Assembly: GCA_964571815.1 (NCBI GenBank)
Contig: CAZNDN010000040.1
Location: forward strand, 1-28,471
Origin: CAZNDN01 sp964571815
GTDB lineage: Bacteria > Fibrobacterota > Chitinivibrionia > Chitinivibrionales > WJKA01
Length of the DNA: 28,471 nt
Direction: 5' to 3'
Part shown: in pieces, positions 1-8,099 of the stretch
Position numbering within the stretch: the first letter of the stretch is position 1
Layout of the letters: the number at the start of each line of letters is the position of its first letter
Notes under the pieces: generated by a model
The model's input: only the letters and a program-made list of their open reading frames with translations
Database searches by the model: none
Told to the model about the DNA's origin: nothing
Made by a program: the position numbers and the translations under genes

Positions 1-126
1 GCCTCCAACAGGGCTTTGCTGTATTTTGTCCGTATACGCTCTCCGCTCGCTTTTCGACCGAGCAGGCGGCTTTCTACCGGTGGAGCACAGGGCGGCGGGG
101 AGCTTTCTCACGGCCCGGAGATCTCA

Positions 127-762
127 ATGGACGGTTTCCTGCTTTTCCTCGGTGAGACGATTCTCATATCCCTCTCCGGTGTGATGGCGCCGGGGCCGGT
201 GACTGCCGTGACCGTCGGGGAGGGAAGCAAGTCCCCGCACGCGGGTGCCGCGATCGCCGTGGGCCATGGTCTGGTTGAGGCGCCTCTTATCGCTGCCCTG
301 ATGGTCGGGTTCGGGCATGTTGTCCGCATTGCGTGGGTCGAGGCACTCATCGCACTCCTGGGCGGCGCCTTCCTTCTCTACATGGGCGGTGACCTGCTGA
401 AATCCTTTCGCACGGCCGATGTGGGTTTCCGGAAGGGGGCGCATGCGCCTCTTGTGGAAGGCATGCTGTTGAGTGCGGGAAACCCCTATTTCCTTATCTG
501 GTGGGCAGCCGTGGGGATTACCCTGATCAATCGCGCTCAAAGCTTCGGTGCGCCGGGCATCGTACTATTCGTCTTCGTGCACTGGCTCTGTGATTTTGTG
601 TGGCTGTATTTTCTCTCGGCCGCCGCCGGGCGCGGCGGCAAGCTTCTCGGCGAGCGTTTCACCCGGGTTGTCTTCCTGGTGTGCGGAGTCGTGCTTATTG
701 GATTCGGCATACGGTTTCTCGTTGACGGCGTCGTGGGATTGAGGGCGGGATCCCGGATGTAG
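127..762 (+). CDS. LysE-family amino-acid/metabolite exporter
   Basis: A 211-residue inner-membrane protein of the LysE/RhtB export superfamily, usually about 200-210 residues with six membrane segments. The N-terminal helix is followed by the family signature APGP at about residues 18-21. A second conserved block, GHGLVEAPLI, comes at about residues 39-48, and further hydrophobic segments run to the C-terminus. The reading frame is open further upstream, but ATG 127 is preferred: GGAG at 117-120 sits six bases before it, and the longer N-terminus is low-complexity and unlike the family. Members export amino acids or other small solutes by proton exchange; the substrate cannot be read from sequence. 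The gene stands alone, with no coupled neighbour. Confidence 0.85.
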   Translation: MDGFLLFLGETILISLSGVMAPGPVTAVTVGEGSKSPHAGAAIAVGHGLVEAPLIAALMVGFGHVVRIAWVEALIALLGGAFLLYMGGDLLKSFRTADVGFRKGAHAPLVEGMLLSAGNPYFLIWWAAVGITLINRAQSFGAPGIVLFVFVHWLCDFVWLYFLSAAAGRGGKLLGERFTRVVFLVCGVVLIGFGIRFLVDGVVGLRAGSRM

Positions 763-1130
763 CACCTGGTATGCTCCCTGCGGGGGATGTCCATGATGAA
801 CGAGTTTCTCCCGGTCTCAGTGCGGGATCGTTCCAATCGCACGTACTTCTTCTCGGTAATGAAGAACATGACGGAGCCGGGTGCTTTGTCGTAGCTGGTG
901 CGTCCTGCCGCCGTCCTCCATCTTCTTCCCGGATCGGATCCATCGCTGCTCTGTGGGTGGCTTCTCCGGCAGTCATGAGTCTGCAAAGGGGCTCACGGAA
1001 GTTTGACAGTTCGCTCCTCGAAGGTTATTTTCAGTTGTGAACATTGTGGATTTCGAGTCCGATCGCGATTGAGACCGATCTTCATGCAAAACGCCGCGGT
1101 TTTTCCGCGTTCGCGAAAGGAATGAAAACG
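763..1130. other. Intergenic stretch with one doubtful small ORF
   Basis: About 370 bases between the LysE exporter and the next gene. I see no tRNA, convincing terminator or repeat. A 35-codon plus-strand ORF (ATG 787, or ATG 793 six bases after a GGGGG run; stop 892-894) is the only candidate gene. Its product begins MSMMNEFLPVSV and I do not recognise it. Longer minus-strand frames here are rich in Arg, Ser and Pro and look like noncoding shadows. A TTATTTTC stretch at about 1025-1032 could be part of a promoter for the following gene. Confidence 0.4.
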
Positions 1131-2095
1131 ATGCGAGTTCTGTTTCTTGCCTCTCTCGTCCTGTTTGTGCCTGTGTGGGAGGTGGCCGCCGATACGTTGC
1201 TGGTCCTTCCCGTTCCCCTGGCCGAGGTCTCACCTTCCGACCAAAAGACAATCAACGAGCTTTTCGTTGATGCCTGCATGGATTACTTCTCCGATTTTTC
1301 GGTTGTGGCGGGGAGGGATACGAGTTGTGTACTGAAGGATTGCGCGCTGGAGCATGCGAGCCGGACGGGAGTAGACGAAGTAATCTTTGGAAAGGGGAGG
1401 AAGCTTGGAAGAAAGTGGATTGTTGTCGTGTATCGATATCGCGTGAAGGGAGAGAAAAAACTCGCCTCCTACCGACTCGACGGCAAGTCGGTGGAAGATT
1501 TCGAGTATGTCATGCGGCGTCTGGCCAGGGCGCTTGCCGAAGGTCTGAGCATCGAGGAGAGCGTCACGATCGACAACGTTACCGAAACCGAAATGGATCC
1601 CGGTCGTCATCGAAGACGCACCGGGTTTCACGCGATGGGCTTGAAATTCGGCTTGATGTTCCCCTTGACCCACGCATCGTACCGCCGCAAGGAATTCGAC
1701 TACAGCTCCGGCAGTAACCCGTCGAACACCGAGCAGCTTCCCCAGATTCTCAGTACCGACTGGGTCAACTGGTTTGAACTTCCCCGCAATATCGCCCTGC
1801 AGTGGGACATTCATGTCGGATGGGGGGCGGAGCTGGGTACGCATTTTTCCTTGTTGAAACTCTTTTCGCGAGGAGACTACGTACCTTTTGCCGGAGCGGG
1901 AGTCGGTCTGGATCACGTGTTTGTCGGCAACAGTGACTCCGGAAAACGGCACAGCGGGTTTGCGCTCAGCGGCCGCGGCGGCATGCTGCTGTTCAGAACC
2001 TACGACTTCCGCATTCACACCGAACTGGGCGGCAAAGCCGTCTTCACCAGCGACCTTGACGCGGCGGCGTTTGCCAACCTCGGCATCACCTGGAA
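1131..2095 (+). CDS. Secreted protein: TolB/FlgO-like domain plus beta-barrel (3' end lost in gap)
   Basis: Partial gene of about 321 visible codons, ending at the scaffold gap. The start at 1131 is chosen because AAGGA (1117-1121) lies nine bases upstream; an in-frame ATG at 1122 abuts that sequence and is less likely. A signal peptide occupies about residues 1-20, cleaved after VAA. The next 130 or so residues begin LLVLPVPLAEVSP and end with a helix like the C-terminal helix of the TolB-N/FlgO alpha-beta fold, which is often used to reach periplasmic partners. From about residue 155, alternating hydrophobic/aromatic strands with many glycines (for example AGAGVGLDHVFVG) look like an outer-membrane beta-barrel. 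Function unknown. The barrel call rests on residue pattern only. Confidence 0.6.
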
Positions 2096-2195
2096 NNNNN
2101 NNNNNNNNNNNNNNNNNNNNNNNNNNNNNNNNNNNNNNNNNNNNNNNNNNNNNNNNNNNNNNNNNNNNNNNNNNNNNNNNNNNNNNNNNNNNNNN
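2096..2195. other. Scaffold gap (100 N)
   Basis: Exactly 100 N, the conventional placeholder for a gap of unknown size. An open frame happens to continue across it, but the sequence before it is outer-membrane-barrel-like and the sequence after it is a polytopic inner-membrane protein. The continuous frame is therefore most likely an artefact, and the end of one gene and the start of another are missing. Confidence 0.97.
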
Positions 2196-2972
2196 CTCCG
2201 GACTCACCTGCTGTTTTTTCCGCTGTGGCTGGGGTACTCCCTGGCTGTCGACGGCCTGGTCTTTCGCCGTTCGGGGACGTCGCTGATTGCTCGATCGGGC
2301 CGTTCGTATGTGCTCTTGTTCGTGGTGTCGGCGCCTGCGTGGTGGCTCTTCGAGTTGATCAACCTTCGTACGATGAACTGGTTCTACCTGGGACGGGAGC
2401 GCTTTACCCCGTTCGGCTACTTCCTCTTGTCGACGTTCAGTTTTTCGACGGTTATGCCTGCCGTGTTCGGCACGGCCGAACTGGTCGGTACCTTCACATG
2501 GGTAGAGCGCCTGCGGCCCAGGCTTCGGATCAGGCCGACGCCGACGGTTCTCGCTGTCATGTGGATCGCAGGTGTGTGCATGTTGGCTCTCCTTCTGGCG
2601 TGGCCCCGGTATTTCTTTCCGTTCGTGTGGGGATCGGTCTACTGCCTCGTTGCGCCCGTGAACTACGTCCTGGGCCGTCCGACACTTCTTCACCACACCG
2701 CCCGGGGCGACTGGCGTCCCATAGTGTCACTGTGTCTCGGCGCGTTGATCTGCGGCTTTTTCTGGGAGATGTGGAATTTCTATTCGTACCCCAAGTGGGT
2801 GTACTACGTTCCGTTTGTCGATCGGTTCCGCGTCTTCGAGATGCCACTGGCAGGCTACATCGGGTATCTTCCGTTCTCGCTGGAGTTGTTTGCCCTGTTC
2901 CACTGTGTCCGGGGATTCCTGCCCGACCCTCCCGGGGGCCGTCGATACGTGCTGCCGGTCTCCGAAGCCTGA
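2196..2972 (+). CDS. Polytopic membrane protein, 5' end missing
   Basis: The 258 visible residues form the C-terminal part of an integral membrane protein whose start lies in the scaffold gap. About six to seven hydrophobic segments are visible, such as LLFFPLWLGYSLAVDGLVF, SYVLLFVVSAPAWWLFEL and VLAVMWIAGVCMLALLLAWP. Two segments share the pattern aromatic-E-x-x-N followed by W-hydrophobic-Y: WLFELINLRTMNWFYL near 2343-2390, and FFWEMWNFYSYPKWVYY near 2758-2808. That suggests an internal duplication with paired polar residues in the membrane. I do not recognise the family. The plus-two frame over the same bases is a shadow: its product is Arg/Val/Gly-rich and not membrane-like. Confidence 0.7.
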   Translation, partial: LRTHLLFFPLWLGYSLAVDGLVFRRSGTSLIARSGRSYVLLFVVSAPAWWLFELINLRTMNWFYLGRERFTPFGYFLLSTFSFSTVMPAVFGTAELVGTFTWVERLRPRLRIRPTPTVLAVMWIAGVCMLALLLAWPRYFFPFVWGSVYCLVAPVNYVLGRPTLLHHTARGDWRPIVSLCLGALICGFFWEMWNFYSYPKWVYYVPFVDRFRVFEMPLAGYIGYLPFSLELFALFHCVRGFLPDPPGGRRYVLPVSEA

Positions 2973-3230
2973 ATGGCGGACAATATAACAGATCGGCATC
3001 CGTGGTTACGTACGCTGGCGCAAGAGGTGCGATGAAGCGCCGAGTTCGCGGGGACGGAGGCAATTTATTAAGATAAGGAGCTATCTTCGGAGATTTCTGC
3101 TCAACTCCGTCATTTCGCGAGGCTGGATCGGTCGAGGCCCGGAAAGGTTGGAGGTTCTTCTTTCTCTCACCGCGAACTTCGGCGAATGCCCGAAAGGCCA
3201 CCGTCCCCTCATTCTGTATGCTGTGAACCG
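2973..3230. other. Intergenic stretch before the AT-rich insert
   Basis: About 260 bases without a supported gene. It contains a perfect 6+6 inverted repeat with a six-base loop, AAGATA/TATCTT, at about 3071-3088, not followed by a T run. The stretch at about 3105-3165 (beginning ACTCCGTCATTTCGCGAGG) has the flavour of the dispersed intergenic repeats common in uncultured bacteria. One window cannot show a second copy. Confidence 0.4.
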
Positions 3231-3446
3231 TCAATCGAGCACAAAGGGCGTATCAGTCGGGAGTCTTCTTTCCCACTCTTTCCGCATTTCCGGAGAAATG
3301 CACTTTTTCATCGAATCAAATACAAACTCGCAATAATCATCCATTGACAAAGAAGAAGGGGCCGGAGCGGGTTCATGCAGCACGGGCAATTCGAAATCGA
3401 TATCAATTGCATACGGATTGGTCTTAGTCATCTTCTTTGATTCCAT
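3231..3446 (-). CDS. Small acidic protein partnered with the nucleotidyltransferase
   Basis: A 71-residue protein starting at ATG 3446, or 66 residues from the in-frame ATG at 3431, which has an AAAGAAG stretch just upstream. It is acidic through the middle (SMDDYCEFVFDSMKKC) and has a Pro-rich linker (HEPAPAPSS). No known domain is recognised. Its start lies inside the end of the upstream nucleotidyltransferase gene (23-base overlap, or 8 bases from ATG 3431), so the two are almost certainly co-translated. The pair sits in a block noticeably richer in A+T than its neighbours. A small overlapping gene beside an AbiEii-like nucleotidyltransferase suggests a two-gene toxin/antitoxin-type or accessory module, which is inference. 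Confidence 0.6.
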   Translation of the reverse strand: MESKKMTKTNPYAIDIDFELPVLHEPAPAPSSLSMDDYCEFVFDSMKKCISPEMRKEWERRLPTDTPFVLD

Positions 3447-3984
3447 TCACTATTTGATTGTATAAATCATCGTTGCCGAACTTCAAGCACATTCTCTTGA
3501 AGGACTCATCCTCGATATTGATATTGTTTACTTGAATCAGTTTAACGATATCAGTCATATCAGTGGTGAATCGATGCCTTCCGCTGTTCTTGATGCTGTG
3601 CAGTTTCATGGCTATGAGATGAAACAACGAAGGAACCAGAAACACCCGGTTATCGATCGTTACCCGATCGCTCGCATGTTTCAACTTTTCCATCGTCTTT
3701 CGATCAGCAAACAAGAAGTCAATCATCATATCGTTCTCGGAAATGCCTTTCATCCTTACAAACAGATTGGTTCGCAACGCTTCCTTGTATCCGATTCCGT
3801 TCATTTCCTTTTCCAAAGCAGGAAAGGCCGATGGTTCGATCATGAAGTCGATATCATGAGTGAAGCGGGAATAATGATACCTGTTCACTGCAAAACCGCC
3901 AATGAGTATCGGATGAATATCGCAGTTGTCAAAAATGGTTCGCAATTTCTGGAAAATGCCGTCATGCTGTGATCTTTTTGCCAT
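3424..3984 (-). CDS. AbiEii-like nucleotidyltransferase
   Basis: A 186-residue protein of the nucleotidyltransferase superfamily, resembling the AbiEii/AbiGii toxin and related small families. The nucleotide-binding GG is at residues 29-30, followed by R-F-T-H-D-I-D with the metal-binding pair D44 and D46. A third acidic position lies in IDF (D89). The later block VPSLFHLIAMKLHSIK, then RHRFTTDMTDIVKL, matches the family's 'L-K-x-x-A … R … D-x-x-D-hydrophobic' tail. ATG 3984 is preferred over a TTG at 4020 because the extension is unlike the family, although neither has a clear ribosome site. The gene is AT-richer than its surroundings, consistent with acquisition by transfer. The substrate (RNA, tRNA or protein) is unknown. 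Confidence 0.75.
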   Translation of the reverse strand: MAKRSQHDGIFQKLRTIFDNCDIHPILIGGFAVNRYHYSRFTHDIDFMIEPSAFPALEKEMNGIGYKEALRTNLFVRMKGISENDMMIDFLFADRKTMEKLKHASDRVTIDNRVFLVPSLFHLIAMKLHSIKNSGRHRFTTDMTDIVKLIQVNNINIEDESFKRMCLKFGNDDLYNQIVNGIKEDD

Positions 3985-4113
3985 AGTTGAAAAATAGATC
4001 TGCCGGCCGGCGGATTTCAAACCCGGGCTCTTCGGGGACGGGGCCCCTGCTTCAGCAGCCCGTGCATCCGCGGCAGGGATTCCGTCCGGCTCGTCGCCAT
4101 CTCGGACGCCTCC

Positions 4114-5883
4114 TCATTGTTTCCTCAGCCGGATGCTTTTCGGAGTGATCTCCACCAGTTCATCGTCGTTGATATACGCGATGCAGTCTTCGAGAGTCAT
4201 ATCGGCAGGAGGCGTGAGTATCACGTTCTCATCCGAGCCCGCCGCACGCATGTTGGACAGCTTTTTCTCTTTTCCGGGGTTGACGACCAGGTCGTTGGCA
4301 CGACTGTGTTCTCCTACTATTTGCCCGCGGTAGACTGCAATGCCCGGGGGAAGAAACATTTTGCCGCGGTCCTGAAGGCTGCACAGGGCGTAGGCTACGG
4401 TGGTGCAGTTTTCTTTGGCGACAAGTACGCCGTTGATACGGTTGCGAATCTCCCCGGCAAAAGGGCCATAGTCGTTGAATACGTAGTTCATGATCCCCAT
4501 GCCCCTGGTGTCGGTCATGAACTCCGCGCGATACCCCAGAAGCCCCCTGGTAGGGATGATGAACTCCAGCCGGGTCATGCCGTTGTCCTGCTCCATGTGC
4601 TGCATCTTCCCCTTGCGCGAGCTTACCTTTTCGATTACCGTTCCGGCGAATTGGTCCTGCACGTCAATGACGAGCTTTTCCCGGGGCTCCAGCTTCTTCC
4701 CCCCGATCTCCTTCATGATTACCCGCGGACGCGATACCTGAAACTCGTACCCTTCTCGGCGCATTCGTTCGATAAGAATGGAGAGGTGAAGTTCGCCGCG
4801 GCCCGACACACGGAAGCCCACCCGGTCGGTCAACTCTTCCACTCTGAGCGCAACATCGGCCAGGATTTCGCGGGCCAGACGTTCCTGCAGATGACGTGAA
4901 GTGACAAACTGTCCGTCTCTTCCCGCAAAGGGTGAGTCGTTGGGAATGAAATTCATGGAAATCGTGGGCGGGTCAATCTCAATCGCCGGCAGTGGATTGG
5001 GATTCTCCGGATCGGTATAGGTGACGCCCACGGTGACCGAGTCCATCCCGGCCACGGCCACGATTTCCCCCACCGACGCAATGTCGACCGGAATCCTGCT
5101 TACACCCTCGAAACGGTAGACCTTGGTGATGCGAGCGGGCACGATAGTGCCGTCACGGAGCGCCACGGCGATTTCCTTGTTGACATTCAGGGTTCCGGCG
5201 GTGATTTTGCCGATACCAAGACGCCCCAGGTAGGGGGAGTAGTCGATCGAGCTGACCAGCATCTGGAGTGATGCGTCGGGATCGCCTTCGGGCGCCGGGA
5301 TATTCTTGACAATCGATTCCATGAGCGGTTGCATGGTCATGGAGTCTCCCGACGGATCATCCCGCGCGTAGCCGTCACGGCTGGAAGCGTAAATTATCGG
5401 GAAGTCAAGAATCCGGTCCGGGGCGTCAAGTTTTACAAAAAGATCGAACACCCTGTCCACGGCCCAGTGTGGACGTGCCGCCGGCTTGTCGATCTTGTTG
5501 ATAACGACAATTATCGGAAGCTGCAGGGCAAGGGCTTTTTTCAACACGAACCAGGTCTGGGGCATGGGACCTTCCTGGGCGTCCACCAGCAGCAGCGCCC
5601 CGTCGGCCATCTTCAAGACACGCTCCACCTGACCGCCGAAATCGGCGTGCCCGGGCGTGTCGATAATATTCACCAGGTGCGAGCGGTAATGGAACGATCC
5701 GTTTTTCGAGGCGATCGTGATCCCGCGTTCGCGCTCCAGGTCAATCGAATCCATGAGGCGCTCGGCAACGACCTGGTTCTTGCGGAACATGCCGCTCTGG
5801 CGAAAAAGCTGGTCCACGAGTGTGGTTTTCCCATGGTCGACATGGGCAATTATTGCGACGTTGCGAATGTTCTGCCGTCTCAT
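4114..5883 (-). CDS. typA: Ribosome-associated translational GTPase TypA/BipA
   Basis: A 589-residue translational GTPase, close to the usual 600-615. The G domain shows the P-loop AHVDHGKTT (residues 13-21), switch I around RERGITI (51-57), DTPGH (75-79) and NKID (129-132). EF-G-like beta-barrel and alpha-beta domains follow. The C-terminal half carries the TypA hallmark GRGELHLSILIE and a GLLGYRAEF block before the TypA-specific C-terminal domain. TypA binds the 70S ribosome and assists large-subunit assembly and stress adaptation. The gene is 176 bases downstream of the MFS gene on the same strand but probably has its own promoter (TTCACG, 17 bases, TATTTT on the minus strand at 5927-5955). 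Confidence 0.97.
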   Translation of the reverse strand: MRRQNIRNVAIIAHVDHGKTTLVDQLFRQSGMFRKNQVVAERLMDSIDLERERGITIASKNGSFHYRSHLVNIIDTPGHADFGGQVERVLKMADGALLLVDAQEGPMPQTWFVLKKALALQLPIIVVINKIDKPAARPHWAVDRVFDLFVKLDAPDRILDFPIIYASSRDGYARDDPSGDSMTMQPLMESIVKNIPAPEGDPDASLQMLVSSIDYSPYLGRLGIGKITAGTLNVNKEIAVALRDGTIVPARITKVYRFEGVSRIPVDIASVGEIVAVAGMDSVTVGVTYTDPENPNPLPAIEIDPPTISMNFIPNDSPFAGRDGQFVTSRHLQERLAREILADVALRVEELTDRVGFRVSGRGELHLSILIERMRREGYEFQVSRPRVIMKEIGGKKLEPREKLVIDVQDQFAGTVIEKVSSRKGKMQHMEQDNGMTRLEFIIPTRGLLGYRAEFMTDTRGMGIMNYVFNDYGPFAGEIRNRINGVLVAKENCTTVAYALCSLQDRGKMFLPPGIAVYRGQIVGEHSRANDLVVNPGKEKKLSNMRAAGSDENVILTPPADMTLEDCIAYINDDELVEITPKSIRLRKQ

Positions 5884-5926
5884 ACGTTGGTTTTCCCGCG
5901 ATCCGATAGGGGGAGGAAAGGGCGTA

Positions 5927-5955
5927 AAAATACACCCGGGAAGGGAATTCGTGAA
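5927..5955 (-). promoter_or_regulatory. Probable typA promoter
   Basis: Read on the minus strand, TTCACG (5950-5955) and TATTTT (5927-5932) are separated by 17 bases and lie about 45 bases before the typA start. The -10 region sits inside a 15-base string, GTAAAAATACACCCG on the plus strand at 5924-5938, that recurs exactly before hemW at 10086-10100. Confidence 0.5.
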
Positions 5956-6059
5956 TGCCGCGGGAGGCGGGGCGGCCGGCGAAACCGGGCGGGGGGTTCA
6001 AATCGAGTGATCGGAACCCACCAACGTACAGGCACAATCATTGATTACAGGCCTTGCCG

Positions 6060-7412
6060 CTATTGCACGCCTCTGAGCTGAGGATTGTGGGCCCTGAATG
6101 CCGCGGCCAGGATCAGCACGTTGATCGCCGTACACAGCGCAATAGCCGGAGCGTAGGAGCCCAGGCGGCTGAATGCCCACCCGAAAATCGGCGGTCCGAC
6201 AGCGCTGAAAAACACCAGAAACGACATGTTGCGGCCGCTGATTGCCCCCAGATGCGCCCTGCCGAAAAGTCGCGGCCAGGAGACGGCCACCATGTTGCCG
6301 AACAGGCCGGTAGCGAGTCCGTTTCCGACGATGACCAGGTACCTGCCGTAGTCCTGTCGGAGAAACAGCAGCCCCGCGCTCAGCAGGAGCATCCCGCCCT
6401 GTTGCACCATCAGCAGGTACTTCAGCCTGCTCTTGAACGGCTCGCGGTCGCTGAGCCATCCGGAAAGCAGGCCCGTGGTTACGGCAACAACCGAGCCGGG
6501 AAGGAACACGGAAATCGCGTCGGCGCGGGAGTGCCCCGCTTCACGGAAAATCGAGACCACGTGGAAGGTAAACGCCGTAGCAAAAAGCGAAAACATCGAG
6601 CAGGAGAGGTTGAACACCCAGAAGGTGAGCGTGCGCTGGGCCTCGGCCAGGGTGTACCCTCTTTCGGCTTTGCTGCCGGAGGATTCGCCCTTTTCTTCCG
6701 TCCCGTCCCGGCGGCCGTCGGGCAGCAGTCCCGAGTCTTCGGGAGTGTTACGGAAAAAAGCCCAGATGAACAGCGATGCCCCACCGCCGATCGCGCAGCC
6801 CAGGACCAACCAGGCGCCTCGCCAGGAAAACCGGCGGATAAGCGTCTCGAAAAGAACCGGGGATCCGGCAAAGACAAAGCTTACCGCGATGCCGACAATG
6901 CTGTTCATGCGTCCACGCAGGTCCGAGAACCATTTCATGAGCATGATCCTGGCCCCGAGCGCCATAATCCCCTGGCCCAGGTAGCGCATACAGAGGAACC
7001 CCGTGGTGACGACGACAAGTGATACGGCACGCGGAGAGATGTTTCCGGTCAGCGCGTTGACCGCATCGGCCACACGATCCACCCGACTCATCGCGATAAG
7101 GGTAAGACCGAAACAGAGGGCCGTGAAGAACGAAATGAGCCGGACCCCCGCCCTGTCCAGGAGGCGGCCGGTGCGTCCGATTATCAGCGAACTTCCTATC
7201 GTACCGATCATGTAGGCGTTGCTCAACTGGAACCGCGTGACATCAAGGTTCCTGATAAGGTAGTCGGTGAAAACCGACACGCCGATGGTCTGACCGGGAA
7301 CACTCACGATCAGGCCCAGTGCTGTGCAGAGCACGATGAAATACCCGTAAAAGAACGGCCATTTCTGCGGTGAGAAGGGGAAATCGTCTTTGAATATGCG
7401 TGTGAAGATCAA
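6060..7412 (-). CDS. Major facilitator superfamily transporter
   Basis: A 450-residue inner-membrane protein with about 12 hydrophobic segments in two halves, joined by a charged loop at roughly residues 220-245 (PDGRRDGTEEKGE). The first helix, FFYGYFIVLCTALGL, and the loop after the second (GRTGRLLDRAGVR) follow the MFS motif-A pattern of a glycine-, arginine- and aspartate-rich hairpin. The overall look is that of the OxlT/monocarboxylate-like branch. The start is TTG 7412, supported by AAGGGA five to six bases upstream. The substrate cannot be inferred: the neighbours (typA and an XRE regulator) are not catabolic. A strong stem-loop lies just before the ribosome site. Confidence 0.88.
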   Translation of the reverse strand: MIFTRIFKDDFPFSPQKWPFFYGYFIVLCTALGLIVSVPGQTIGVSVFTDYLIRNLDVTRFQLSNAYMIGTIGSSLIIGRTGRLLDRAGVRLISFFTALCFGLTLIAMSRVDRVADAVNALTGNISPRAVSLVVVTTGFLCMRYLGQGIMALGARIMLMKWFSDLRGRMNSIVGIAVSFVFAGSPVLFETLIRRFSWRGAWLVLGCAIGGGASLFIWAFFRNTPEDSGLLPDGRRDGTEEKGESSGSKAERGYTLAEAQRTLTFWVFNLSCSMFSLFATAFTFHVVSIFREAGHSRADAISVFLPGSVVAVTTGLLSGWLSDREPFKSRLKYLLMVQQGGMLLLSAGLLFLRQDYGRYLVIVGNGLATGLFGNMVAVSWPRLFGRAHLGAISGRNMSFLVFFSAVGPPIFGWAFSRLGSYAPAIALCTAINVLILAAAFRAHNPQLRGVQ

Positions 7413-7432
7413 GCAAGTCCCTTTCCTGTCGG

Positions 7433-7456
7433 GCCGCGACCCGATTCAGTCGCGGC
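7433..7456 (-). promoter_or_regulatory. Stem-loop in the leader of the MFS gene
   Basis: A perfect 8-bp inverted repeat, GCCGCGAC / GTCGCGGC, with an 8-base loop, ending about 20 bases before the MFS start codon and just ahead of its ribosome-binding sequence. On the plus strand it is followed after four bases by TTTTT (7461-7465), so it could act as a terminator for rightward transcripts, although no plus-strand gene precedes it. On the minus strand it would be a leader hairpin that might influence translation or transcript stability. Confidence 0.4.
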
Positions 7457-7661
7457 GCGCTTTTTCACGAGGCAAGGTGCCCGCCCCCGTCGAACTTCCC
7501 CGCAACCTTCAAGCGCCATTACGCCGGAGTCGCAAGCCGGCCGGGAATCAGACGTTTCCATCGACCAGTATCTTCGTTATGCGATTCCATCGAATCGTTT
7601 CGTTCCCGCCATGTCATTGCCGGGTCAGTTGTATTCCCGCGGTCCCGGGCGGCCGGCCTTG

Positions 7662-7699
7662 TTGACATGAGCAAAGCGTTGCACCCTTTGAGATGTCAA
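7662..7699 (-). promoter_or_regulatory. Two-tier stem-loop spanning the xre stop codon
   Basis: TTGACAT (7662-7668) pairs perfectly with ATGTCAA (7693-7699). Inside it CAAAG (7672-7676) pairs with CTTTG (7686-7690) around a 9-base loop. The xre stop codon (7696-7698) is within the outer arm. No T run follows on the minus strand, so it is not a standard intrinsic terminator. It could protect the transcript end or bind a protein. Confidence 0.4.
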
Positions 7700-8067
7700 G
7701 AGTACTTTCCGCGTCGTCCTTGCTTGACGGCTGTGTCCTTGTTCAGAAAGGCGTCTACTACCCTTTCCAGCTCCGGGAGCCGATTATTGGGCAGCGACTC
7801 GATTTTCTCGACAATCCTCCACAACGTTTCCCTCCGCAGGCGGGGACGGGGCGGAGGATCGGTATCGTTTCCCCGGAAAATTTCTTCGGTGGAGACTCCC
7901 AGTTCTTCGGCAACCCGGGGAATCATGGAACTGGGAGGAATTCGGTAGTCTCTCTCGTAGGCCGAGATAAGCTTCTGGCTTACCCCCAGGCGGGCGGCAA
8001 GAGCAACCTGAGAAAGTTTACGCTTCATGCGAAGAAGGCGAAGGTTCTCACCAAAGGAAGCAGGCAT
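7696..8067 (-). CDS. XRE-family helix-turn-helix regulator
   Basis: A 123-residue DNA-binding protein. The Cro/C1-type HTH covers about residues 5-62: GENLRLLRMKRKLSQVALAARLGVSQKLISAYERDYRIP and onward to the fifth helix, VAEELGVSTEEIF. Residues 75-123 form a basic, helical tail (LRRETLWRIVEKIESLP) that may mediate dimerisation. There is no peptidase or sugar-binding domain. Start at ATG 8067; the ribosome site is weak. Two near-identical 15-base imperfect palindromes lie 42-77 bases upstream and overlap a consensus promoter facing the other way, so this protein is the natural candidate to bind them and control itself and the rightward transcript. Confidence 0.85.
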   Translation of the reverse strand: MPASFGENLRLLRMKRKLSQVALAARLGVSQKLISAYERDYRIPPSSMIPRVAEELGVSTEEIFRGNDTDPPPRPRLRRETLWRIVEKIESLPNNRLPELERVVDAFLNKDTAVKQGRRGKYS

Positions 8068-8099
8068 ACGGGTTCCGAATCGAGCGAAAAAGAAACGTG

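Noticed and set aside
1044..2972. A single 642-residue gene across the N gap
   Set aside because: The two sides have incompatible character (outer-membrane barrel versus polytopic inner-membrane protein), and 100 N is a placeholder of unknown length.
4000..4030. A tRNA T-arm-like sequence on the minus strand (GGGTTTGAAATCC)
   Set aside because: No acceptor stem, anticodon arm or D-arm could be folded around it.
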